A DNA stretch of 64,000 bases, taken from positions 51,177-115,176 of the forward strand of contig ARYC01017338.1 of assembly GCA_000711775.1 (NCBI GenBank), written 5' to 3'. This DNA is from Oxytricha trifallax. Lineage: Eukaryota > Ciliophora > Spirotrichea > Sporadotrichida > Oxytrichidae. The position numbers and the translations under genes were made by a program. How positions within the stretch are numbered: the first letter of the stretch is position 1; each line of letters begins with the position of its first letter. Positions 11,284 through 20,981 of the stretch are shown piece by piece. Below the pieces are notes generated by a model. The model made no database searches, had not been told where the DNA came from, and was given only the letters and a program-made list of their open reading frames with translations.

Positions 11284-12646
11284 ATGACATTGCATAAGAA
11301 AACACCAATCCTAATTCAAAACTTTTATAATTTCCTATTTTTATCAAAGCTTAGTTCAAGTTAAAGCACAAGATTTCTACAGGATCTCTAACAGCATTTA
11401 AGAATCTAAAGTCCACCGACCTATTTATCTCTGAAGCCGAGAAAACTAGAAATTTATAATAATAACCTAAGGGGAGGAAGTAAACTATTTACGAATTCAA
11501 CTAAAAATAATTATTAAGCAAAGGAAGAACTAATTAGCTAAGCTGGATTCTTAAAGAAACCATATGCAAAAGGATCATAGAAAAAATAAACAGAAGTTGA
11601 TGAGAAAATATTTACAAAGTAGCTACAAGATTAGCAAAAAAATTTTGAGGACATTTATTTTTTTATTAAAATTAATATTTTGGAAATTCGATTCAAAACA
11701 TTTCAAATAATTTTATGTAAGTGCAAAGCTTGAATAGCCTCATTCAATCTAATATATAAATATTTTAATTAAATCTAAGCTTGATATAAAATTAGACAAA
11801 AACAATTTCTAAAGATAAGAAAAACCCTAGAACATTTAAAAATTGGGACTAAATTCATAAAATTAAAACATTAAAAATAAAAGAATGATTTTCACTTCAA
11901 TACCTTCAGCAAGTTTGAACTACTCCCCTATTAAAGAAGATAATTCTAGACTATAGGATTCAATAGAGTGTTCTCCACTTCTAAAAGTTGTAAATCCAGT
12001 TAAGAATATACTGATAAAATAAAAAGTAGAACAAAACATCAATTTAGATTTGGCATACAGTTATAGAAGCCAAACAGGGTAGCCTGAATAGTAGTCTCCT
12101 TAGAATGTGAAATATTAGGGATAATTTACTAGCAATAAAAAATCTTTATAAGACAGTAAATTTGGCTAGACATTCAAGCATGCTGTGCAAGAATTGAAGT
12201 TCGATCAGAACAATCAAAATGATTATAATAGTTTAAACCAATCTAAGAAGATACCTGTTATTAACTCATAACTCAGATATGAAAAGCTCAAAATTCAGTT
12301 TGCAAGAAACCAACAAAAACTAAAATAAAGCTAAGATGAAGTTGTTATAAAAGATATGCAAATGATTGGCTCTAAACTAGAGTAAAAGAAAGACTACCTA
12401 TTAATACCATAGAAATAGCAAAGCCAAATTAATAGCAATTCTGATATAACTGAAAGTTAATAAGAGATGACATTGACTCACAAGAACTAAGATTATGGCA
12501 AAGGTGAAATGGGAGGAAGTTTCATTGTTCTTCATGCAACAAATTAAGAATATATTGGGAAACATAAGAGAAATTAAAGTGAAAGAAAAAAGTAACTTAG
12601 TAATAATATGAAGGCTGGGAGCTCATCAAAATTAACTGCATGGTGA
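11284..12646 (+). CDS. Q/N/S-rich protein of unknown function, two MDS-like blocks
   Basis: Block 1 runs from ATG 11284 (MTLHKKTPILIQNFYNFLFL...) to about 11655, with AKEELISQAGFLKKPYAK. Block 2 runs from about 11886 (MIFTSIPSASLNYSPIKEDN) to TGA 12644-12646 with AVQELKFDQNNQND and LRYEKLKIQFARNQQKLK. Between them about 230 bp is AT-rich with no good splice pair, so an IES is likely. Many TAA/TAG codons are used as Gln. The KLKIQFARNQQKLKQSQDE part may be a short coiled coil. No known domain seen. Confidence 0.6.
11656..11885. other. probable IES between two coding blocks
   Basis: AT-rich, with frame breaks, separating the two protein-like blocks of the 11284-12646 gene. The pointer was not determined; a gtaagtgc near 11718 could alternatively be a splice donor. 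Confidence 0.4.
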
Positions 12647-12836
12647 ATTTATAAATTAAGTTTGGATTTTTATTAATCATAATTTAGATTATGAGATTGG
12701 TAATGAGCTGTATTTAGAAATATATCTTAAGAAAATTATTGAAAATTTCAACATTAAAGCTGCTTAAAATAAAAATAGATATAGGGTAATCACAAAATTT
12801 AGTATGACATCATTGCAGATTCTCTTAGAATACTAC

Positions 12837-14108
12837 TCATCTCTGTCTGGGTGGGGATCTTGATTCTTGAACATGAGCCAATGACTTCTGTAATTGCTGC
12901 TCATTTTTGTTTCTGAGGTCATGTACTCTATTCTTTCTGTCGAGCCTCATTCTAATTGCCTCGTTAGCCTCTACGAAATGGTCGAGCTCCTTGGTCAAGT
13001 CATCATTTTATAGTGAGAGCACTCTAATGTGATTGTTCAAGGCATCGATTTCAGCTTAAAGGTTTGAGTTATTATCGAGGAGAGCAGAGTTAGAGTATCT
13101 AGCACCGTCAAGTTCCTTTCTATTTTGAATAATTTGATCCTCACGAACTCTAATCTTAGCTTCAAGGTCCTTGATTTGAGCAGAGAGATCCAAGTTTTTG
13201 GTGCCCTCTTGATCAATTCTTCTCTGCAAATCAGCATTCTCCTGTCTGTATCTCTCCTCAAGTGACTTCAAATGCTCAAGCTCCTTTTAATAGCTGGCTT
13301 ATTGAGTCTTAAGCTTGTGCACTTCAGTCTCGCATTCAAGTACAGTCTGCTCTTTGCTCTTTAAGTCGTATGTTTTCTAGTCAATAATTCTGTTGAGGTC
13401 ATCAATTCTAGCAAGTGACTTGGAAATATCATATTCGATAGCTCTGATTCTGGCAGCAAGTTCAACGCTCTCTTTGCCTCTTTGATCGTTTTGAACATTT
13501 AATCTGTCTATCTCGGCAGCATCTTCTCTATTGCGCTCTCTAACTTAGAAGAGGTCTTCATCTAGAGCTTTCTTTTGATTTTGGAGTGATCCATTCAAAT
13601 CAGACTGAGAATGTAGGTCAGCCCTCAATCTTGAAATCTCAACAGATCTCTGATCGAGAGTGTCCTTTTGTCTCTCCAATTCAATATACAAATCACTGTT
13701 CTGCTTCTTTCTGTCTGTAAGGATATTAAATCAGAGTAATTTATAAAAAAAAGAATGGTCTTTTGATCATCAACTTCATTTCTTAAGTTGGCAATAAAGA
13801 CTAGGTTGGAATCAATTCTTGCCTTATAATCATCATCCATTCTTCTCTTTTCATCATTAAGACGGTTGAATTTGTACTATAATTTTATTATTTTGAATGA
13901 GGTATCTAAATTGTAGCTTATCTCTAATTTAAACAACCATTTGTTATGTAATTAATATCAGTTCTTATATTTATTTAAAATTGAATTGACTCTCAAGTGC
14001 AAGGAGTTAATCTTGGAGGGTCTTGTAGTCTCTCTCGCGTTGTCTCAATTCCTGAGCTTCTTGCTTGAGTTGAGTAATCAATCTGTCTTTGTGATCTGGC
14101 TGGCTCAT
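12837..14108 (-). CDS. coiled-coil filament-like protein with two pointer-flanked IESs
   Basis: From ATG 14108 (MSQPDHKDRLITQLKQEAQE) to TGA 12837-12839, about 365 residues, almost entirely heptad coiled coil: RRMDDDYKARIDSNLVFIAN, ARIRAIEYDISKSLARIDDL, YRQENADLQRRIDQEGTKNL, LTKELDHFVEANEAIRMRL. It ends in a basic Ser/Pro tail (ESRSPPRQR). Two short non-coding segments interrupt it and each is bounded by a direct repeat that restores the frame when one copy is removed (AATTCAA and AAAGA). Base use is GC-richer than its surroundings, as for a well-expressed gene. Likely a cytoskeletal or ciliary structural protein by architecture; family not recognised. Confidence 0.8.
13706..13758. other. short IES with 5-bp pointer AAAGA (coiled-coil gene)
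   Basis: Minus-strand AAAGA (TCTTT on +) occurs at 13759-13763 and 13706-13710. Joining through it gives NEVDDQKKQNSDLYIELE in a continuous coiled coil. The removed DNA is 53 bp, T-rich, without a GT donor at the junction. Confidence 0.75.
13866..13980. other. IES with 7-bp pointer AATTCAA (coiled-coil gene)
   Basis: Minus-strand AATTCAA (TTGAATT on +) occurs at 13981-13987 and 13866-13872. Removing the interval plus one copy joins ESQF to NRLNDEKRRM in frame. The interval has no GT-AG ends and is AT-rich, as expected for a hypotrich IES. Confidence 0.8.
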
Positions 14109-14395
14109 ATTTATGTAAAAGTGGTGGAAGTACTAATTTAGAGTGGTTGTTAAAAAATAAATTTTAATATGATTTAAGTTATTATAAAATTAAGTGTACT
14201 TATTCTTATACGTACGTCTTAGAACAATTTTATAGTAATTTTTTTTCAAACATAACTATTTAAACCCTAAGTTATTATATTTGACTTAATATAGAATCAC
14301 ACAATTTTTAATTGACTAAAAGTTTAATTATCAAGTTTTATTTATAATTTCTTAATTTCCAAAAATTTAACAATAAATTAATTCAATATTTGAAA

Positions 14396-16562
14396 ATGTC
14401 CTAACAAACTTAAGAACAGATAAATTAAGCCATTGATAATAAATTTGTCGCACTCATGCTCTAAATTGAGAAGAGATACTAGGCTCCACATTTTTAATTC
14501 TAGAAATATGAGAAAATCAGAATTGAATAATGGGTAGGTATTTTTCTAATCATTATAATTTTGAATATAGTGCAAGAAGCTTTGCAATTAAATTTATATT
14601 TATTTCATTTGGAAAGTGATGATAATGCTTTTTATAATGCATGGTGACCTAGAACTTGCAGTGGAAGAAAAACAGAAACTTATATGCGATGCTGTTGCTT
14701 GACTAAATTCTTAATAAAAAATTGACTAAACCTTTTATTAAAATGCCCACTGATGATTCTCTTCCAGTACTTTCTCCAACTGAAGTCGTAAGTCTTTGTT
14801 TTTTAATTATAATCATAATATTTAAAGCTTTACAGAAATTGATACTGGGGCTTAATGCCTTCCAGATAGAACAATTAAACACTGCGAACCCTTGTTTTTG
14901 GAATAAGTTTGCTTAATTAAACCATTTTTTAGAAATCTCAATTTTCTGACAAATTTAAGAAATTTTAATTCCGGCTAGATTGTGATAATGCTGCTGAGAA
15001 ACTTTTGAATGAAGAAGCTCAAGAACCTGTAAAGAGATATACTTATTAATAAGACTCAGATAGAACAGCACTTAAAAATCAGACAACAAATACAAGTATG
15101 TAACATGGCATTCCATCTCACAGTAAAAACAAACAATCAACTTCTTCCAGTTCTTAAACGCCAAGACAAACAATATCTAAGAAATTTGAATAAATTGAGA
15201 CTTAAACCTAAACCAATTAATAAAAGAGTCGATAAAGAAGCACTTCATAATCGTTGAATAGTTAATCAGATAACACTAATCAAGTAAACAAAACATCTTA
15301 TAACATGATCAAATCTATCTTGAAGCATACTACATAACATTCAAAAGTTTAAAATGAAATAAGTGCCAAACATAAATTTCTACTATCTCCAAGGTCAGAG
15401 AGTAAAAACAAAAACTTGAGATTCGATGCTTAACAAGTTAATGAAGAATAATTAAGTGACTTAGACAGGTAAATATCACATGATATGGCAACTTTCAAAA
15501 TCAATTTCTAAGCTGACTATGAATAGGTATAAAATTAATATAAGTCTAAAAATTAACAATAAATTTACAATGGGAATTTGACGACAACAGGAGGCGAAAC
15601 AGCATTATTCTAAAAGTATAAATGGCTTTGATTTTGAATATATACTTATTATATATAATTTTTCCCATCTCTGATTCATCTATTGATTAATCTAGATATT
15701 CAGCATAAATTATTGAAATATTTTTTTAAAAGAATATGATAAATTAACCTTTCAGAAGTAGGTATTTTAATTAATGGTTATTTATTTAAAATGTATGGAG
15801 AAAAAAAATATTATATTGAATCGAACTAGCAATTTACCATCTTCTTATTTAATTTTCAAATATATTTGATTAAGTGATAATGAATGGCAATGAGCTATAA
15901 TCTCAAGTAATAAAACTAAAAACTGACAATGAAATCTTAAACATTACTCTCAAGCATTTACAAGAAGAAATGAATATGAAGAGCGAGGTTATTCGTAAAC
16001 AAAACTAGGAGATGCAAGAATTGAGATAAATGGTCTTAGATTTATAAAGTGAGAATTAGAGATTCAAAAACCATCAGGAAGTTTAAAAGTTAGTTTCTAA
16101 TCAAAGTGATAAGGAAAATTATAGTGGAATTAATCAGCGAGTTCTATCACCAGCTAAATATTATCCTATTGGTGATTCTAAAAATGAGCAAACTTGTAAA
16201 TTATGCTTGATAAGTTTTTATTTAAGCAGTATAATCCTTTTAAAACAGCAACAAGTGACCTTCAAAAAGATCTTCTAACAAGAGAAAACTTGTTGAAATC
16301 TCCTAAACCACAAACATTCTAAAGTTAACTTAGAAAACCTTAAACTTTCGTGAATAACGCTTAGCAAAAAGAATACCGTAGATCTGAATAACCAATTAAA
16401 ACTCTAGTTAGTCCAAGATAAAATTCTATTAATGAGAGATAGTCCAAAGATATTCATTAAAATGACAGTACCAGCAGAGGATTCAAAAATTTGATAGATA
16501 TTAATGATTAGCAACTGTAGAGCTTTGACGATGAATTCAACAAAATCTTCAATAATATGTGA
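14396..16562 (+). CDS. DUF4485-domain protein with coiled coil
   Basis: DUF4485 is an N-terminal domain found in centrosomal and ciliary coiled-coil proteins. From ATG 14396: MSQQTQEQINQAIDNKFVAL, RYQAPHFQFQKYEKIRIEQW, then after a GT-AG intron (donor near 14538) EALQLNLYLFHLESDDNAF and, across a 20-bp IES, the hallmark AWKKNRNLYAMLLLDQIL followed by PFIKMPTDDSLPVLSPTEV. The rest is Gln/Ser/Asn-rich with a coiled coil (NEILNITLKHLQEEMNMKSE, ELRQMVLDLQSENQRFKNHQ) and a Ser/Lys-rich end at TGA 16560-16562. Non-coding gaps at about 14788-14935, 15536-15880 and 16205-16245 are introns or IESs that I did not fully resolve. Confidence 0.75.
14642..14661. other. minimal 20-bp IES with TGG pointer in DUF4485 gene
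   Basis: TGG occurs at 14642-14644 and 14662-14664. Reading straight through gives a TGA right after Trp; removing 20 bp joins DDNAFYNAW to KKNRNLYAM in frame, exactly restoring the conserved DUF4485 block. Too short for a spliceosomal intron in this genome. Confidence 0.75.
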
Positions 16563-16678
16563 TTGTAGTATGACTTAATTATTTTATGAATTTACAGTAT
16601 AATTATTAAATCTTTAATTATTAATGCTAAAGTATAATTGAATTGGAAAAAATAAAATTAAACAAATGGCTTTAATAT

Positions 16679-17030
16679 AATTATTGGTATTTAAATTTCA
16701 AGAAGCCCAGACAATTTATTAATTAATGAATAGAGAATTCAAAATTAATTGGATTTTACAATTGGCGTTACTATTTTATCGCATCCCTGGAGAAAGATAA
16801 AGTGATTTTAATTTTGACAACAAAATTTTCTAAACAAATCACCCATAATAAAATCACATTATCTCGCTTCATGGATGCTATAAAATAGTATATTCAATTA
16901 TAAAGTTCAGCTAATTTCGAGTTCTCTATCGAATAGGTAACATATTCCTGAAATTTAACTGCCAATAATTATAATTAAGTCAAATTAATTTTATTTATTT
17001 TTCCCAATTTAATTATACTTTAGCAATAAT
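16679..17030. mobile_element. foldback MITE, copy M2, abutting a start codon
   Basis: About 352 bp inverted repeat related to M1: left end ttattggtatttaaatttc, right end attatactttagcaataat, inner landmarks agagaattcaaaatt, ggattttacaattggcg and gttcagctaattt. More diverged than M1. The last two bases are the first two of the ATG of the next gene. Confidence 0.8.
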
Positions 17031-17631
17031 GGGCTCATTTAATTCAAAAGGTGATTCTTACAAAAGCAAGCAAGATTAGATTTTGCAGGCCATCTAAACG
17101 AGTACTGTTGATTAAAAGAAAGTAAAACGTGATGGTACAGTACTGAGATCAAAGCAAGAAATCATTGATAACTACGATAATTCATCACTCCCAGAACCTG
17201 TAAGAAGTTTAGTGACTCTGGACTATTGCTGGCGTTTGAATTATACCATGTTTAGACATTCATTTATCATAGCTTTCCCTCTCACTTTAACCTATCATAT
17301 ATGGACAAATCAACCTAAAGTTTGGAGTTATTCATTGAGAACCATACCTTATTTGAAAATAGGTTTCTAATTTGCTACATGTGTGCTATTAATCAATGCT
17401 CTAAATGTGACTTGGTCGATGATGTTTGAGGAATATTGGTAAGCTTAAAATTTGATTGTCTAACTTATATTTAATTTTAGTGACCGCAAATCTCAGATTT
17501 ATGATTAAAAGAGAGGATCATTTGTGCTAAGAAATTTAATTAAGGAGACTAATGATAATCATACAAAAACCTTAGATGGAAAATCTCATAAGACGTTAAC
17601 AGAAGAGGAAATTCTAAAGGAAAGAAGTTGA
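17029..17631 (+). CDS. small membrane protein of unknown function
   Basis: ATG 17029, phase-2 GT-AG intron 17439-17480, TGA 17629-17631, about 185 residues. Hydrophilic N-terminus (MGSFNSKGDSYKSKQDQ), then LDYCWRLNYTMFRHSF and two hydrophobic spans (IIAFPLTLTYHIW; FATCVLLINALNVTW), then a charged C-terminus with NLIKETNDNH and TEEEILKERS. The size and two-span layout would suit a mitochondrial inner-membrane or respiratory-complex accessory subunit, but I do not recognise it. MITE M2 sits directly at the start codon, so 5' sequence is separated from the gene in the germline. Confidence 0.7.
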
Positions 17632-17761
17632 ATTTGATGATTGCAATAATATTTGTGAATAAAAGGCTTAATTTAATTAATTAATGATTGAACTTAAAGT
17701 ATTGTGAATAAATAGTTAAAATATCGATGTATGTTTGATAAAAGATTATGAATGGTTTGTT

Positions 17762-19261
17762 TCAGAGAACTCTATCCTAATGGATGTCCTTAGTGATCTG
17801 ATTTTCGAAGGCTGGTCCAGTACCTTCAAAGATTTCGATTTTGTGAATGGCTGCTAGCTTCTCGATGGTTTCTTTGCTTCTGTCCATACTTTCTGTATCT
17901 TGAGCAAATAATTGCAAAGTAACTTGAGATGATTTGGCAGATTGATTTCCAACCTCCCACTCTACAACTCTAAAATCAATCTTATTCTCTTCAAGAATGT
18001 CAATAAGTTTGTTGAAGAATTTTGTATCAAACAAGTGACCCTAGAACACTACTGTTGCGAATCTCATACCTCTTCTTAAACTGCTTGTTTTTCTCTCAGC
18101 TTCTTTAACCTTATTCATGTAGTCTTCCTAATGCTTCTTGGCTTGTTATCTAATCTTTCTCAATTCTTCTATATATTCATAAGCAGGGGTCAATTTGCCA
18201 TGAGCACAGATGACTGCATTTCTAATTTCAGGAGGCAAATCATTTTGCTCTTCGAAAGGCAAATTAGGGTCAGAGTTAACTACTTGTTTAACAAATGGCA
18301 AAAGTTTTTCTCCGAAGTGATTGCTAGCTTCCTTTGGCATCTCAGCTGGAAGATGGTCAACTGAATGGAAGAGGATTGTATTATCAGTAGCATCTTGCAT
18401 TTTCTCAAAGAATTCTTCCTTGATTGGCTCATACAATAAGAATGGATTTTCAATTGATGTAAATTGAGTAGTGAATTCGATTGAGCCCATATAATCTGCT
18501 GAAATATCACATACTCCCAACAAAGCCGATCTCTTTTCAAGCACTGCTTCTCTGAGTTCTTCAATAGAAAGGATACGAGGATATTTTGCTTCCCAGTAGA
18601 TGCCGTTAATGATAAAATGTACGAACGGCAAGTAATCAATGAACTTTGATTCATAGTTATTAGGATGAGCATAGTAATCTGATTTTGAAAACTCATTGCC
18701 CTCCTTGTGTTTGACTAAGTGTTTGCCAGTAAATTGGGAAATAATGATCTTCTTATTGTCGTAATTGTTGGCTACATCCTTAAGTTCATCAGGGTCAACG
18801 AAGACATGAGGAAGCTGCTCAAGCACTTCAATAATTCCTTAAGCTACTCTTCCTGTCCCTGTCACTGCAAAGACCATTGGTGAATATTACTTTGGAGTTC
18901 CGACTTTTGCAATGTTTTTGGCCACTCTCTTTAAAGCATCACTCATGGCTTCATAATCTTCATACATGTAGGCACTACCAAGGAATATGAAAGGTGTCTA
19001 TATTTTCTTTTGTAAAAGGAATTCTCCCACACCTCTGAAGAAGTCAAATGCACCAGCTATACAATATTGAGATATGCTAGTTTAAAAATACGCAATTTTA
19101 TACCTGCATATCTACCGAATGCCACTAATCTTTGAGGGTTTACTTCCTTATTCTCTCTGATGCACTCGTAATCAATCTACCTTATCTTTTTCTCAAGCAT
19201 AGCATCCAACAATGGCATGTTGTATTCTTGAGCTTTGATTGTATGTGAGAAGAAGAAATAA
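17762..19261 (-). CDS. lysine-ketoglutarate reductase, main part (MDS 2 onward of a scrambled gene)
   Basis: Lysine 2-oxoglutarate reductase makes saccharopine, the first step of mitochondrial lysine breakdown. This strand begins inside the enzyme: YFFFSHTIKAQEYNMPLLDA, then RLVAFGRYAG, GT-AG intron about 19103-19059, AFDFFRGVGEFLL, the NAD(P)-binding block VFAVTGTGRVAQGIIEVLEQ, the family marker VDHLPAEMPKEASNHFGEKL, and the C-terminal LOR region GHLFDTKFFNKLIDILEE with VVEWEVGNQSAKSS. TGA 17762-17764 follows QDRVL, so no saccharopine dehydrogenase half is encoded here (monofunctional, or its MDSs lie elsewhere). The N-terminal 90 residues are on the other strand at 19421-19690 and join through a 13-bp pointer. 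Confidence 0.9.
19249..19261 (-). repeat. 13-bp pointer, incoming copy (LKR MDS2), inverted
   Basis: Reverse complement of the pointer at 19678-19690. It marks the first bases of the minus-strand LKR coding block. Confidence 0.85.
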
Positions 19262-19420
19262 AGCTATACATAAAAATTCAATAGAATTATCTGGTTACAA
19301 CTATCAGATAAAAATTTATCAAAGATTTGCAATAGATTCTTAATTTATTTACAAAGAATCTTATTTATTCTAATTAGATACAATTACCTTAATACTGATT
19401 AAGAGTTACCTTAGATAAAT

Positions 19421-19690
19421 ATGGAACATTTGAAAACCGTAGGAATAGTAAGAGAAATCAAGAATAAATGGGAGAGACGCTGCGCTTTGACACCTTAGGA
19501 AGTTAAGATCCTAGTGGATGATGGCATCAGAGTATTTATTCAGTCTTCACCTAACAGATGTTACTAAGACGAAGAATTTTTGGAAGCGGGCGCTGAGATA
19601 CAAGAAGATTTGTCTTCCTGCGATGTCATCTTCGGAGTCAAAGAAGTTCCCATCGAGGACTTGATTCCAAACAAAACTTATTTCTTCTTC
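19421..19690 (+). CDS. lysine-ketoglutarate reductase, inverted 5' MDS
   Basis: ATG 19421 starts MEHLKTVGIVREIKNKWERR, then CALTPQEVKILVDDGIRVFI, QEDLSSCDVIFGVKEVP and ends KTYFFF. This is the N-terminal AlaDh/PNT-type domain of LKR (family pattern WERRxPLxP ... GVKxxP ... KTYxFFSHT). After 19690 the frame leaves the family, whereas the minus strand resumes with SHTIKAQ at 19249. The two pieces share TTATTTCTTCTTC, and joining through it gives an uninterrupted enzyme. So the 5' MDS is inverted relative to the rest. Confidence 0.9.
19678..19690 (+). repeat. 13-bp pointer, outgoing copy (LKR MDS1)
   Basis: TTATTTCTTCTTC at the 3' end of the plus-strand LKR segment. Its reverse complement GAAGAAGAAATAA is at 19249-19261, where the minus-strand segment begins. 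Flanks differ on both sides, so the match is limited to the pointer. Confidence 0.85.
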
Positions 19691-19730
19691 GATTTTTTTC
19701 TATAAATGACATTGAAATTATTAAGTTGTG

Positions 19731-20061
19731 TAGATACATGCATACTATGACAGCTGTTTATAGTCATACAGCTGATGAGAATGCTAAATTCTGCAGAGGT
19801 CTCTGGGCATAAGAATACTAACCAAAAGGTTCGGACAAAGAATCTCAAATTTTCGAGCCAAACTTGATGGGTCTCTACATTTTTGGTGGTCTGGCTAATA
19901 AACAAGATTTCTTGGACGAAGAAGATAATTCGAGGTAAAATGACGATAGTTCAAATTAAAATGCAAATTCTAAAACATAAATGGGAGGGAATAACAAATT
20001 AACTTACTCAAACGAGTTATGGTTTGTTAAGCCTGACTACATTCAAAACCTGTTGCTAGAA
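19731..20061 (+). CDS. kelch-repeat protein, inverted MDS (middle blade)
   Basis: Opens with pointer TAGATACAT (19731-19739), shared with the end of the minus-strand block. Joined reading: KITARYMHTMTAVYSHTADE, then FEPNLMGLYIFGGLANKQDF, a Ser/Asn/Gln linker, and NELWFVKPDYIQNLLLE. This is one kelch blade (R-x-x-H-T-M ... LYIFGG ... NELW). It ends near GAA at 20059-20061, which matches the GAA at 20429-20431 in frame. Confidence 0.8.
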
Positions 20062-20428
20062 ATTAAATTAAAATATAAATTGTTGACTAAGTGCTAAATA
20101 AATTAAAAAAAAATTAAGTGAGCGAAAATTTTCAAGTAAAAGCTTATATTTTAATTTAAAAAACTTTCAATATAACCAAAAATATAATTAAATCATCTTA
20201 ATTTCATTTAATATACTAGTTTATCATGTAATGTTTCATTAGATAGACAGTTTATGATTAAAATATTTTTTTCTAAAAATATATAGTATTTTTGTTAATT
20301 AAAGGCTATAATAATACTGAGTTTGAATTGAGAACCAAAAAAGATTAAAATTAAGTAAGAAATCCGCAAACTCAAAGGATAAGGACTATGATTACAAAAA
20401 TTAAAAGAAAGCACCAACGCTTTGTCTT
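20062..20428. other. probable IES between two plus-strand kelch MDSs
   Basis: AT-rich, non-coding. GAA at both junctions joins QNLLLE to VIKLNPSGKQ in frame. AAATTAAAA is also shared near the two edges but would put the blade out of frame, so I prefer the 3-bp GAA. Confidence 0.6.
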
Positions 20429-20923
20429 GAAGTGATAAAGCTAAACCCTTCTGGCAAACAACCAGCTCCAAGATGCCTTCATTCAGCAAGCTTTTTTAGC
20501 AAGCAATATATCGCTTATTTTGGTGGAAAAAATGACAACTATTATCAAGACATTAAAAACATAGCGCTTAATGATCTATTCATGTATGATATAAGTAAGT
20601 TAAGCATTAAGTTTAATTTTTATGATAGAAAGTAACTGCTGGATAATTATTGCAAACTATGGTTGCTATCCTGAAGGCAGATTTTCACATGGAATGGTTA
20701 GCACTACTGATTTTGCAGGGACAGGAAAGTTGATCATATTTGGAGGCTAAAATATGAAAGTGTACTGTCCTGCTATGATTTACTAATTTGATCAAAGTAA
20801 GCTTTAAAAGATTTTAAAAGCGTAATTGTAGATGATCTAAATATTGAACTTAAAGCTAGAGTTTATAAACAAAGAATTGAAGACGTGCAATATGAAGCTA
20901 AAAAGCATAATTATATCCTTTGA
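20429..20923 (+). CDS. kelch-repeat protein, last blades and C-terminus
   Basis: LEVIKLNPSGKQPAPRCLHS, YIAYFGGKNDNYYQDIKN, NDLFMYDI, intron 20595-20628 (34 nt), then CWIIIANYGCYPEGRFSHGM, GTGKLIIFGGQNMKV, MIYQFDQ, intron 20797-20831 (35 nt), a short helical tail DLNIELKARVYKQRIEDVQ and TGA 20921-20923. Two more kelch blades and the natural end of the protein. It follows the 19731-20061 piece in the same orientation across a 330-370 bp IES. Confidence 0.8.
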
Positions 20924-20981
20924 TTTAATTATTCAATTTCATTCAATAATCACATATATAAGCTTAAATTAAAAAGTATTA

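Noticed and set aside
20079-20404. AAATTAAAA as pointer between the two + kelch MDSs
   Set aside because: Joining there puts the downstream blade out of frame; GAA fits in frame.
20796-20806. AGTAAGCTTTA shared between the + kelch MDS and minus-strand 21010-21035 as a pointer
   Set aside because: On the + strand it is a splice donor (intron 20797-20831) and on the minus strand it encodes SKL in a continuous blade; both coding paths run past it, so the match reflects a kelch motif and donor consensus.
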